Assembly (NCBI GenBank): GCA_019671135.1
Contig: JAHRHY010000034.1
Span: 33,091-97,090, forward strand
DNA from: Linnemannia hyalina
Taxonomy: Eukaryota > Mortierellomycota > Mortierellomycetes > Mortierellales > Mortierellaceae
Direction: 5' to 3'
Length of the DNA stretch: 64,000 bases
The notes beneath the pieces are model-generated. The model was not told where the DNA came from. It made no database searches and saw only the letters and a program-made list of their open reading frames with translations. A program made the position numbers and the translations under genes. Shown piece by piece: positions 9,408-18,894 of the stretch. Position 1 is the stretch's first letter. The number at the start of each line of letters is the position of its first letter.

Positions 9408-10059
9408 ATGTCCGCTATACCTAAATCCATTAACAAGGCGCTGAACTCATATGCCCATCTTATCTCTGATGTGGGCAAAGAGATTGCATTGCCTGGCAAA
9501 CCGAAGACTGGCTGGAAAAAGTACTCAGAGATATTCTGCGATAGTTTAATACTCTGGGGATTGCACAACCGGGCTGCACTTGTTGACGAGCAGCGCAAAA
9601 ACACCACTTCCAATATTCGCGAAGCTTTTAAAGACCTCGATGTTAGCCACTCCATGGTTAAAGTTGTTAACGAGGGTTATATCAAAGACAATAGTTTTTT
9701 TAGCTCTAAACTACTAGAAAAACATAGAAAAAAGTTTAGAAGTTCGGCCTTATACTATGCAGGTTACTTTAGCATTAAGGTAACGCTCCATGAACTAGAG
9801 GCCATATCTCTAATATCCGAGATAATACCAATACTTGATGAACTGGAGGTTGACTACGTTATCCTTCATGATATAGATATTGCTACGGATTGTAGATATG
9901 TCACAAGCCGTCCAATTCTTCAACAGTACCTTCAAGAGAGATTTGGAGAAAATTTAGATATTGCCAACGATCTCCATAAGGTTGGTAACCACTGTCTCTC
10001 TTGGTTTGGAGTCACCGAAAAAGACCAAAAGGTCCGTTGTAAGGTCTATAACAAACTTG
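9408..10059 (+). pseudogene. Rep-like gene, 5' part (interrupted by gypsy B)
   Basis: It starts MSAIPKSINKAL and reads 217 codons to the target site of gypsy B. The rest is at 16569-17575. Removing the retroelement and one copy of its 5-bp duplication leaves 1659 nt, exactly 553 codons including the stop, so this is a clean gene break. Three spaced motifs recall pT181/phage-type replication initiators (Rep_trans-like): HDIDIATD at residues about 154-161, CKVYNK near 211-216 with a Tyr in the expected nuclease position, and RLELTF near residue 260 in the 3' part. That resemblance is weak and read by eye. If correct, the protein would nick or bind element DNA. The remainder of the 552-aa product is unassigned. 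Confidence 0.5.
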
Positions 10060-10219
10060 TGTTGCGTATTTGCCTTGTGGATCATAGATAGATGAAGACA
10101 TGAACTAGCTAGAACTAAGCCACCAGGAACGACATAAGAGATCGTTCCTGGTGGGCCCTAATACAACCTTCTTCTTGTCTCGTTACTTACAAAGTGAGTC
10201 TAAACCTTATTTTATCGCA
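10060..10219 (+). repeat. 5' LTR of gypsy B (160 bp)
   Basis: Begins TGTTGCGTAT and ends TTATCGCA. It contains a perfect 13-bp stem, CCACCAGGAACGA with TCGTTCCTGGTGG, at about 10121-10156. Immediately downstream is a T-run (GTTTTTTTAACGAATCC) rather than a typical TGG-type tRNA primer site. Confidence 0.93.
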
Positions 10220-11142
10220 GTTTTTTTAACGAATCCAAGTGGTTTGTTTGTATTGTTTTTATCTATCCATTGAACTGTTTTTGCATCCTTTGTGCATTCA
10301 GTTTCAATCCATCAAGCTGTTTATACATCCGTTGTGCATACAGTCTTGTCGAGTTGGTTGTACATCCTTTGTGCATCCATTCTCTTTCAATCCACTCTCT
10401 GGTTCTTCTAGAGTAGTGATTGACGTACGCCCCACAGGTTCAATCCCGTGTGTGTCGTACTATTGTTCTTTCGCTCTTCAGTCCTTCTGGAGCACTGTCA
10501 AATTTTGACTGTGGTGATTGAACTACGGTCCGCAGACTCAACGCCTGTGTGTATCGTACTTGCCTTTGAGCATTTATTACAATTGACTCCGTATTCAACT
10601 CGCCGGTTGCTTACACTTGAGTCGCGAACGTCTGATTGCCTTCGGTCGTTTCGCCATTGTCATTGCATTGACTTCTCCATCTCGCTGAATTGCAATTTGG
10701 AAAAGATCAATTGCCTTATTATTATTTTACTTCGGATCCACTGTCTGTCTCACTCTCGACTCGCCAGTCGCTTGTTTGTCTGTACCATCTTGGTATGTCA
10801 GTTCATCTAAAGTAGATCTCAAGAAATAAAACGAAAAGATGTTATTCTTATCAATGAGCTAGTTATGTGAGTCTGAATCACCGTAATGCGGTAAAGCATT
10901 TGCATCACATGATGCAGATGAAGAAACAAAAAAGTCGATGTCATCACTTTTTATTTTATGATTCGTGAGCGAGTGACGCATGCACCAATGACAGATGACC
11001 ACGCATGAAGAAAAAAAAAGAATGCTTCAGTGACAATTCGAATAAGAAAAAGATGATGAAAAGGATGGACGCTACACCTTCCATCACACACCACTCTTTC
11101 TTTTTTTATTTATTGCCACGCACTCTTTTCCTCACACAAACT
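10220..11142 (+). other. Gypsy B leader
   Basis: This 920-bp leader lies between LTR and gag. It contains repeated phrases such as CATCC(T/G)TTGTGCAT (about 10285-10380) and two related blocks of about 48 bp around 10420 and 10515. One of these includes GGTTCAATCCC, which resembles a tRNA B box, but no cloverleaf can be drawn. No gene seen. Confidence 0.6.
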
Positions 11143-11997
11143 ATGTCAACCCACACCTCGCCAAAGCAGTCGCCAACACGTTCGCCAAGTGACAAAGCTG
11201 GCAACACCCGTTCGAGCGGTAGCAGCAAGCATAACGACCCTCCAAAGTCAACTGTTCGACCACACCCATATGCAAGCGGACGGAGCAGCCCAACAACTAC
11301 CCAACAACCAGTTCTCAAGACGGATCCTCGCCTTTTTGAACAGGTCCAGCCCAGGCTGTGGGCAATCCAGCCGGAAGAAGAGTTAGTTGGGGATACTGCC
11401 ATGACGAATGGACAAGCCCTACTCTTACATCTCCAAACGTCGCAGACATATGCGTCGGCTCATATCATTAGGCGGTTGTGCGAATTGAACAAGATGTTTG
11501 AAGAGCAACCACAGGGTCCTGAGACACAAACACTCGACCTGGGCTCGATCAATGACCTGCAGGACGCGGAGTATCTAGAGTATAAGCGGACGACGGAAGG
11601 TCTCGAATGCAAGATCAATGTTGTCGAAACCACCCTGTCCCGGTTCGACAACTATTGCCAAAGAAGAGTTGCTTTCTCACGGGATCGCACTCTCAACAGC
11701 TACACATACTTGCACCGACCATACCTCATGAGCGGGGAAGCAGGATCGAGCATAAAGAAACAAGTGGATCGAGTCCTCCATGCCCGCGAGGCACGGAGTG
11801 CCAGGAGGGAACAACGATCGAAGGAGAAAGTAGTGGATCGATCACGCTCACGATCGCCGGTAACGGTCAGACGACGCACTGTCATTCCAGAGCGTGAAAG
11901 ATGCACTGACCACGAGGATCTCGGAGCAATCACGCCGCACTGGCCTGAACTTTGCCCCAAGAGACACGGTAGCGATCATGAGCAGTACTCTGCCTGA
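11143..11997 (+). CDS. Gypsy B Gag-like protein, 284 aa
   Basis: The frame is open from 11005, but MSTHTSPKQS at 11143 is preferred because the upstream codons are low-complexity Lys/Met/Phe runs. The product is Ser/Pro-rich at the N-terminus, helical in the middle, and ends in an Arg/Ser-rich basic stretch (SRSRSPVTVRRR) that could bind RNA. No CCHC knuckle is present. I see no similarity to family A gag, although the two pols are closely alike. The frame ends before the pol region, which is reached only through several frame changes. Confidence 0.6.
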   Translation: MSTHTSPKQSPTRSPSDKAGNTRSSGSSKHNDPPKSTVRPHPYASGRSSPTTTQQPVLKTDPRLFEQVQPRLWAIQPEEELVGDTAMTNGQALLLHLQTSQTYASAHIIRRLCELNKMFEEQPQGPETQTLDLGSINDLQDAEYLEYKRTTEGLECKINVVETTLSRFDNYCQRRVAFSRDRTLNSYTYLHRPYLMSGEAGSSIKKQVDRVLHAREARSARREQRSKEKVVDRSRSRSPVTVRRRTVIPERERCTDHEDLGAITPHWPELCPKRHGSDHEQYSA

Positions 11998-12594
11998 AGC
12001 AGGTGAGCCCCGTTATCCTGAACCCAATCATGTTGACACGCCTATCAGTTGTGAAAGAAGAAGAAAGTCAAGACTGCATTATTAACTATAGTGCTGTTTC
12101 TGTGAACGCTTTGCAGGAGGTTACCAGCAAAACAATCCCGGAGCACAAACACGCTAGGTTATCAATGCCGGTGGAGCCACGAAACAATTTGTTGTCGGCG
12201 GATGTTACAAATAAAACAGTTGAAGTGGTAAACAACCCGAGTCTTGATGGTGTAAGAAGGAAGAAAAGTAGGATGAAGAAGGAAAAAAAGATCGTGTTGT
12301 CCAACTTTGCGATGTCGGTTCATCTAGGTTCATCTCCTTTGCATCCTCTTGACGGATGGGAAAGTAGAGTTGATGCTGACATGGCTGCATTGAAAGGAAA
12401 AGATCAAGTATGGTGCTGTTGGTGTAATCAAGGAAGATGTTGTTGATTGTGCTCTTGGTGCGTACAAGGTCGAGGATGACAAAGATGGACTTTTTTCAAA
12501 TAGTACACATTTGGTAAATAACCCAATGATGACGTTGTGTACAATGGTTACCTTTTCGAATTTGGTGACGGTGATTTCGGCAATTGTGCAAAAG
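11998..12594 (+). pseudogene. Gypsy B gag-protease junction, frameshifted
   Basis: Pieces matching the family A polyprotein lie in different frames: LHPLDGWES (A: MHPLDGGEG), then KYGAVGVIKE (A: KYGAMGIVKE), then NGYLFEFGDGDF (A: DGYPLFSFGEKDF). At least three frame changes are needed to join them to the protease. The element therefore cannot make an A-style single polyprotein as it stands. Confidence 0.65.
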
Positions 12595-15500
12595 ACATAT
12601 GGATCTGCCAGACGCAAGAATCAACCAGACAATCGTTTGTTTATTCCCGTCAGGATTCATGGAGATCAGCACCTTGCGCTCATCGACACAGGAGCCACTC
12701 ACTCGTTCATCAGCTCAGGAATAGTCAGCAAATATTCGATCCCAGTCAATAAAATGAAAGGGTACATCGAGTTAGCGGATACATCGACTATTGCACGCAT
12801 CGGCGAAACAGAGAACATGGAGGTTATCTGTGGAAAGAATTTGCTTTGCGCACCATACGAAGTTATTGATCAACCCCACGCCATCACCATTGGTATGGAT
12901 CTCTTTCATCGGTATGGCTTCAACATCATAGGTTTACCTGACCCAGTAGAGTCTCCTGATCGAGTACCTATGCCTGTTGAGGACGAGAAGCCGACTCTCA
13001 TACCTCTTATGACACCCCCTGTGGAGACGACGCGGGAGTACATCGAGGAAAAGAAGTCATTTATGGAGTGCGTCAAGGAGCTACTGGAGGAGAACGCAAG
13101 GATCCCTTCCACCAGCTTTTGCCCAATTCCGGAGATGAAGGTGTTTTTACCTGTACCGGAGGGCATTACTTTGAATCGACGTTCAAGAGTGTTCGCTCAG
13201 TCACAACGACCCATTCTGGATGACGCAGTAGATCGCTGGTTGCAGGACGATGTAATTACACTGGCACCGGCTGGTAATCGTCACAACAACACTCTGACGC
13301 TCGCAGCAAAGAAGGATGCAAATGGTGAGAAAACCCTTTATCGTGTTTGTCTTGACCCACGCCCTCTCAATGCTCACTTACCTGATGACAATTTTCCTGT
13401 ACCTCTTATATCAGAGATCATGCAGTTTGCAGGAGGCAATGCTGTGTTCTCGACGGTGGATTTGCGTCAGGCTTATCATCGACTTCCGATTCATAAGGAA
13501 GACAGACCGCTTACAGCATTCACGCACAATGGAGTACAGTACATGTTCAAGAAAGCCCCTTTCGGCTTGAAGCCCTTGTCCAGTCTGTTCCAACGTGGAA
13601 TGTCAAGGATTCTCGGCGATTTGGATTTTGTCCGCAATTTTATTGATGACATTCTGATTGCTTCGAAGGATCGAGCGGACCATCTTGCGCATGTTATGGT
13701 TGTCATTGAACGTCTGACCAAAGCCAAACTAATTATCAACATTGAGAAATGTAGATTCTATAGCACGCAGGTAGCATTACTTGGATTTGTAATTAATACC
13801 GCCGGCAGACGTGTGGACCCGAATAAGTTGGTGAACATTCAGGACTGGAGCCCGCCGACCACTGGAAAGCAGGTTCAGTCGTACATGGGCACGTTCAACT
13901 TTTTTCGGGAGTATATGCCTCTTATCAGCACTGTTGCGGCACCGCTGGACGCGCTACGCAATGTACCTGGATCCTTCGTATTAAACGACATTCAATTACG
14001 GTGCTTCAATTCATTAAAGAATATTCTCACACAAGCTCCAGTACTTTCTTTTCCGGATTTCGGCCTACCCTTTTATGTTGCCACAGATGCATCAAATGTT
14101 GGTGTCGGAGCGGTTCTGTATCAGTTACCGGGAGGCGAAGGTGAACCTGAGAATATTAAATATATCTCTTTTGTAGCGCGATCGTTACAGGATCGGGAAA
14201 GGAGATATTCGGCTACTCAAAAGGAGCTACTCGGGATTGTGTTCGCCCTCAAGAAGCTACATTATTATTTGTGGGGCAACCATTTCACGCTCTTCACGGA
14301 TCATCGAGCTCTCACCTACATGCATACGCAAAAGGACTTGAACTCAATGCTCACCGGATGGCAGGAGTTGATCTGGTCATACACGTTCAAGGTTGTTTAT
14401 CGCCCTGGCGTGCTTAATGTGCTTCCAGACGCTTTGTCTCGCCAGTTCCCGCCGGAGTTGTGGACGGGAAGAACAGAAGGTTCAGCGCCGACAAAGATTT
14501 ATGGATACATGCATTTGATCCAGGATTCAACTACTCCTCGTCAAACAGTGAAGGTCTCTGAAAGGAGAACTATCCTAGCCGACACCCATGCACTTGGTCA
14601 CTTTGGGACCAATGCCATGGTAAAACACATTCACGGAGTGGACAAGACCTGGCCTAATCTAGCCAAGGATTGTTTGGAGTTCGTTCAACGTTGCCAACAA
14701 TGCCAGCGAAACAATATCGCTCGCAAAGGGTACCACCCAATGAAGGCCGTTCATGCTCAGTTACCAGGAGAACACATGGCTGTTGATCTAGCCGGACCTT
14801 TTCCTGTGGATAGCGGAGGTAATCGATTCCTTCTCATCTTAGTCGATGTTTGTACAAGATTTGTGTTCCTTGAACCTATACCGAACAAGGAGGCACTCAC
14901 CGTCGCAAAGGTGTTGTTCAAAACATTTACTTTGATCGGTTTTCCCGCCATTCTACAATCTGACAACGGCAGAGAATTTGTCAATGGGGCAATTAAAGTA
15001 ATGACTACTAATTTAGGTGTGGACCATCGGTTGGTCACTCCTTATCACCCCAGAGGCAATGGTGTTGCCGAGAACCACGTCAAAACGGCGTGTAGCATTA
15101 TCAGAAAAGAAATCGACGACCAGAAACAAAGTTGGGCATTACATGTTCCTATGGCACAGCTGGCCATGAACACGAGAATTGTGGCTCTTCACAACTCTTC
15201 GCCTTTTTCTTTGTTTTTTGCAAGGCGATTTAATGGACTGAGTAATCTCTCGGATGAAAAGGGTGTTATTCCTTCTCATGAAGTGCTCTTAGAACGCCTT
15301 GAATACATGACCAAGGTTGTTTTCCCAGCAATTCAAACCAAGACACGTGACACTCAACAGCGAATGATTGAGCGTTTTAACAGAACGGTACTGCACAATG
15401 AGTTCCCAGATGGAGCAAAAGTAATGTCTTTGGATCCTATTAGGGGTGACAAGCTATCGCCTCGTTACGAGGGCCCCTACACTGTTGTCCGCCGCACCAC

Positions 15501-16065
15501 TGGTGGTTCTTATGCTCTCAAAGATGGGACAGGAGAATTACTGGGGCGCAATTTCGCACCATCACAGCTAAAGCTGGTACTGGACGACTTTGAGGAAACA
15601 GAAACTTACGAAGTGGAAAAAATTCTCGACCATAGGGATGTTCCTGGGGAGGGAGTAGAGTACTACGTAAGTTGGAAAGGATACAAGGAACGAACTTGGG
15701 AGCCTCAAAAGAACTTTGTTGAGAGAAAGTGTATCACAGACTATTGGAAGACCCGCGATCAACCAATTACACAATCTCTACCGCAGCCTCGTCAAACGTT
15801 GAAGACACATGAGTCAAGGAGCGAAGAGCAGGAGTCAGCTTCAAAGCAACGGAAGGCTAAAGATCGATCGAAAGATAAGCCAATGAATGATACGATCAGT
15901 GATGAGATAAGTGGGGGCACGCGCAAGCATGGCAGCCCAAATGATAGTGCACAGATAGCAGTGCAATCAGAACCCCGCAAGCGCAAGCGCTTAATTAAGG
16001 AGACTGTCGAAAAGAGTAGCACGGAGAAAAGGACTACTCGCACGCGCAAGCGTGGTCGAAAGTAA
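12511..16065 (+). CDS. Gypsy B Pol: protease, RT, RNase H, integrase, chromodomain
   Basis: A long open frame of 1184 codons; true pol homology begins near 12595. In order: aspartic protease LALIDTGATHSF; RT with YRVCLDPRPLNAHL, STVDLRQAYHRL and the catalytic FIDDI box; RNase H with VATDASNVGVGA and LFTDHRAL; integrase H2C2 zinc arm (HALGHFGTN ... CQQCQ), core Asp in VDLAGPFP, second Asp in LQSDNGREF and Glu in NGVAENH. A chromodomain (YEVEKILDHR ... YYVSWKGYKERTWEP) follows, then a basic tail. The enzyme set copies element RNA and inserts it; the chromodomain usually steers integration to chromatin marks. No premature stop is visible within the domains. Confidence 0.93.
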   Translation: MVNNPMMTLCTMVTFSNLVTVISAIVQKTYGSARRKNQPDNRLFIPVRIHGDQHLALIDTGATHSFISSGIVSKYSIPVNKMKGYIELADTSTIARIGETENMEVICGKNLLCAPYEVIDQPHAITIGMDLFHRYGFNIIGLPDPVESPDRVPMPVEDEKPTLIPLMTPPVETTREYIEEKKSFMECVKELLEENARIPSTSFCPIPEMKVFLPVPEGITLNRRSRVFAQSQRPILDDAVDRWLQDDVITLAPAGNRHNNTLTLAAKKDANGEKTLYRVCLDPRPLNAHLPDDNFPVPLISEIMQFAGGNAVFSTVDLRQAYHRLPIHKEDRPLTAFTHNGVQYMFKKAPFGLKPLSSLFQRGMSRILGDLDFVRNFIDDILIASKDRADHLAHVMVVIERLTKAKLIINIEKCRFYSTQVALLGFVINTAGRRVDPNKLVNIQDWSPPTTGKQVQSYMGTFNFFREYMPLISTVAAPLDALRNVPGSFVLNDIQLRCFNSLKNILTQAPVLSFPDFGLPFYVATDASNVGVGAVLYQLPGGEGEPENIKYISFVARSLQDRERRYSATQKELLGIVFALKKLHYYLWGNHFTLFTDHRALTYMHTQKDLNSMLTGWQELIWSYTFKVVYRPGVLNVLPDALSRQFPPELWTGRTEGSAPTKIYGYMHLIQDSTTPRQTVKVSERRTILADTHALGHFGTNAMVKHIHGVDKTWPNLAKDCLEFVQRCQQCQRNNIARKGYHPMKAVHAQLPGEHMAVDLAGPFPVDSGGNRFLLILVDVCTRFVFLEPIPNKEALTVAKVLFKTFTLIGFPAILQSDNGREFVNGAIKVMTTNLGVDHRLVTPYHPRGNGVAENHVKTACSIIRKEIDDQKQSWALHVPMAQLAMNTRIVALHNSSPFSLFFARRFNGLSNLSDEKGVIPSHEVLLERLEYMTKVVFPAIQTKTRDTQQRMIERFNRTVLHNEFPDGAKVMSLDPIRGDKLSPRYEGPYTVVRRTTGGSYALKDGTGELLGRNFAPSQLKLVLDDFEETETYEVEKILDHRDVPGEGVEYYVSWKGYKERTWEPQKNFVERKCITDYWKTRDQPITQSLPQPRQTLKTHESRSEEQESASKQRKAKDRSKDKPMNDTISDEISGGTRKHGSPNDSAQIAVQSEPRKRKRLIKETVEKSSTEKRTTRTRKRGRK

Positions 16066-16403
16066 TCCTCATCACCACAAGATGGAGTGAATGGAGAGAA
16101 GGGGTTTTTTTTCAGCTTTCCCCTTATAATCACGCATGAGGTTTTCCCTTTGGGTTTCCCCTCACGAGGATTTTGCTTTTTTGCCTCGAGTGATATGTAC
16201 TATATGTCATGAGAGGTTTATTGACCCTCAACACGACTGACAAGGTTTCTTTTGTTTTCCTTTGCAGATCAGTGTATTTTTATTTTCTTTTTTATTTTTA
16301 TTTTCCTTTGGGTTTTCTTTTTTTCCCAAACACCACACACCACAAAGCACACACGCGTTCCTTTCTTCTCAGGGCGGCTTTCAGCCTTCCCTTGGGAGGG
16401 AGT
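16066..16403 (+). other. Gypsy B 3' untranslated region
   Basis: T-rich stretch between the pol stop and the 3' LTR, ending in a purine-rich tract. Short phrases are shared with the matching region of family A (CACG..GAGGTTTTCCCT and TTTCAGCCTT). No gene seen. Confidence 0.6.
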
Positions 16404-16563
16404 TGTTGCGTATTTGCCTTGTGGATCATAGATAGATGAAGACATGAACTAGCTAGAACTAAGCCACCAGGAACGACATAAGAGATCGTTCCTGGTGGGC
16501 CCTAATACAACCTTCTTCTTGTCTCGTTACTTACAAAGTGAGTCTAAACCTTATTTTATCGCA
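16404..16563 (+). repeat. 3' LTR of gypsy B (160 bp)
   Basis: Sequence matches the 5' LTR at 10060-10219 throughout, followed by the ACTTG duplication at 16564-16568. Confidence 0.93.
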
Positions 16564-16568
16564 ACTTG

Positions 16569-17575
16569 TACAGATGTTGGAGAGTGCTGAAGTAAAAATG
16601 TCGTTGGGTTCAAGAATGGAAAATTTTGTTATGGATGTGGATAAGGACCTACATAAGAGACTTCGAAAGGCGAAGAAAACAGGTCTAACAAGACTTGAAC
16701 TTACCTTTTATGGACAGGAGAAGGAGATATATACATTCTCCTATTATAAAGGAGTCTTGGATGCCATAAAGGAAGAGATCCAAGAATGTCCCACCTTCTG
16801 CGTAAAACACAAGGCATATTGGAAGTATATAGTTGGTAATATATCATCCATGGTAGGTATTCATGTAACAATGGGTGAAAAATCGGCATTCGCATATTGC
16901 CATTGGTGGAACTCTGTTACAGGTAAGAAGTATGGTTCATATCGTAACAATGTCGAGAAAGAGGAAGCAATGACGTTGTTAGCCAACTATAGCTTCAACG
17001 ATAGACCAATATACTTTTTGGAGGTTGAGATGGATGAGAATAGCATCAAGGATATTACAGTTACCAAGTACAAACGGCCTGACGAATGTACAGCAATAAC
17101 ACTTGTTGCAGGAGCACATAAAGGCATGTACCCATACATTTACGATGATGATGTTTTACAATTCGAGGATATGGGTATAGTGGAGGTAGATAATGTAAAG
17201 ATCCAATGGCCTGAGAGAAGAATCCGCAAAGGTGCACCACCAATTGTTGATATTCATCTAGAAAACATGAATGGTGAGAATTTTATACAAGTCCATGATA
17301 GAGCTATCCACAAAGCAACATATAAAGCTGGATATAATGTACTTGAAATAAATACCAGCTATACAGTCATAGCAATTGCAATGGATATGTATCACAACAA
17401 AGAGTATATTTTTGCAACATTGTCCAATGGTATTAAAGTACGATGTGGACTTAGTTTAGAAACAAAGATCGTTGCATGGCTGGAAGAATATCCCGATGGC
17501 CAAGTTCCGTATATGAATTTCACCACATTGCAATGCAGAACTGTTCGCGGGTTCAAGGATATTTATATACGTTAA
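16569..17575 (+). pseudogene. Rep-like gene, 3' part
   Basis: Continues the 9408-10059 frame after gypsy B; the split Val codon is completed by bases 16569-16570. It encodes about 335 residues with no internal stop, including RLELTFYG, an aromatic Cys/His stretch around AYCHWWNSVTGKKYG and a beta-rich C-terminus of unknown type. It ends 37 bp before the stop of the convergent DDE-2 gene, with a TTTTTAAAAA motif (17592-17601) in the gap. An ATG at 16538 could start a shorter product from inside the LTR, but that would not be the ancestral start. Confidence 0.5.
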
Positions 17576-17612
17576 GAATGCTAATAGATAGTTTTTAAAA
17601 ATTACAATGGGC

Positions 17613-18872
17613 TTACTTTGTACGCTTATATGATGGAATCTCCACTCCTGCAAAAATTTCACGTCGCTTATTAGTCGGCTCTTCCCGTTGTTTATCCTCG
17701 ACATCCATAGTAGTCATCTCCAAGAACTGCTCTTGTAACTTTGTTATATCTCGTGCATCATGCAACATCTCATCCACTGGAATATAATCCCAGATTTGTT
17801 CCATTGCACCATTGGCATATGGAAAGTCGAAGCCATCTCTAATCCAGGCACTATGAATGGGTTCCAGATTTAACTGCAGTAGTGCCACCATCTTTTTGAT
17901 GTTCATAAGTAAGAGACACAATCGCAATTGCAAATTATATGTTTCTATCTTGGTTACCAACACTGGTTTCCTATTGTTGTGCTTCTCAAAGGTTGCTCCA
18001 AGATCTCCAAATTCGGCTTCTATCTGAGAGCGGAAACTGCCGAAAATCTTATTGTAGTTAGTTTCATCTTGTGCAAGATCTTTCCCACGGCTTTTGCGAA
18101 TTGGATAACAAAAGTTTTTCTTGCTCATGCTTGTTTCTTCTACTATTTTCTTAATGTATTGTGTGTACCCTCCATCCAATGCAATACAATCTAGCTCGTG
18201 GATGTGCTTATGTATCTTCATACCAACCAACATAGTACCATCGTTGTTATCCTTGCAAGGTAGCGATTTAGAGACTAGTATTGCCATGCCATTGCAATCG
18301 ACACACACTTGCGTTCTTACACCAGATTTCTTCAGCTTGTAAGAGTACATGTCTGAGCTAGACTTTTCTTCACATGAAAGACGTGTATCATGACCATCCA
18401 AATGCAATGTTACATGTGGGAATAGTGGTGGATTCCTGAGTTTAGCAGAAATCAAGCGTATAGGAAATGTGGAGAACATATTCGCAAGTGCATGGGTAAT
18501 ATGCTTCGAATGCACATTATAGTTAGTCTTGTAGAACTCTGTATGAATGGAGTGGAAACTACTTTTTGGTATGTGGGTTGACATTCCATCCATTGCCAAG
18601 CCTGCAACTAAGTGGTACAATATCAACAATCCTTTGTCGACTTCTCTGTATGGACCTGGATACTGCTTGAGAGACCAAATAACTACAAGAAAGTAGAATA
18701 CAGGAATTGCACCTAATCTTCTTATAAGTAAGTCTTTAACAGTTTTCATGTGTGCTACTAGCTTCAACGCAGTCCTATGATTATTGGATGGTTCTTGCGT
18801 AGGCCATTCTGCATCCAAAAAAGTCCATTCATCCTCTAACAACCGTTGAAATAGGCGCTTTAAGTTTGCCAT
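17613..18872 (-). CDS. DDE transposase, PIF/Harbinger-like (DDE_Tnp_4 type), copy 2
   Basis: The ATG at 18872 starts MANLKRLFQRLLEDEW, giving 419 aa, one residue longer than DDE-1 and alignable to it end to end. Catalytic blocks: LHLDGHDTR, CIALDGGYT and FRSQIEAEFGDLG, with DMYSYKLKKSG between the first two. The C-terminal tail (KRREIFAGVEIPSYKRTK) is basic and differs from DDE-1. It is convergent with the Rep-like gene and lies next to the right inverted arm, whose unique part supplies its upstream region. No stop or frameshift; possibly active. Confidence 0.75.
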   Translation of the reverse strand: MANLKRLFQRLLEDEWTFLDAEWPTQEPSNNHRTALKLVAHMKTVKDLLIRRLGAIPVFYFLVVIWSLKQYPGPYREVDKGLLILYHLVAGLAMDGMSTHIPKSSFHSIHTEFYKTNYNVHSKHITHALANMFSTFPIRLISAKLRNPPLFPHVTLHLDGHDTRLSCEEKSSSDMYSYKLKKSGVRTQVCVDCNGMAILVSKSLPCKDNNDGTMLVGMKIHKHIHELDCIALDGGYTQYIKKIVEETSMSKKNFCYPIRKSRGKDLAQDETNYNKIFGSFRSQIEAEFGDLGATFEKHNNRKPVLVTKIETYNLQLRLCLLLMNIKKMVALLQLNLEPIHSAWIRDGFDFPYANGAMEQIWDYIPVDEMLHDARDITKLQEQFLEMTTMDVEDKQREEPTNKRREIFAGVEIPSYKRTK

Positions 18873-18894
18873 GACTGTAATTACAACCTGGTAA

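Larger units (their letters stand above)
10060..16563 (+). mobile_element. Ty3/gypsy chromovirus, family B (6504 bp, full length)
   Basis: Two LTRs of 160 bp (10060-10219, 16404-16563) look identical by eye and end TG...CA. The target duplication is ACTTG (10055-10059 and 16564-16568). Gag, a decayed gag-protease junction and an intact pol with chromodomain lie between. A polypurine tract (GGGAGGGAG) precedes the 3' LTR. Identical LTRs imply a recent insertion. Pol closely resembles family A, but gag does not. Confidence 0.95.

Noticed and set aside
10437..10447. GGTTCAATCCC, a tRNA B-box-like sequence in the gypsy B leader
   Set aside because: No A box at proper spacing and no acceptor or T stem can be drawn; it belongs to a local leader repeat.
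16538..16568. ATG inside the gypsy B 3' LTR as start of the downstream ORF
   Set aside because: It lies in retroelement sequence; the ancestral frame runs from 9408 across the target site.
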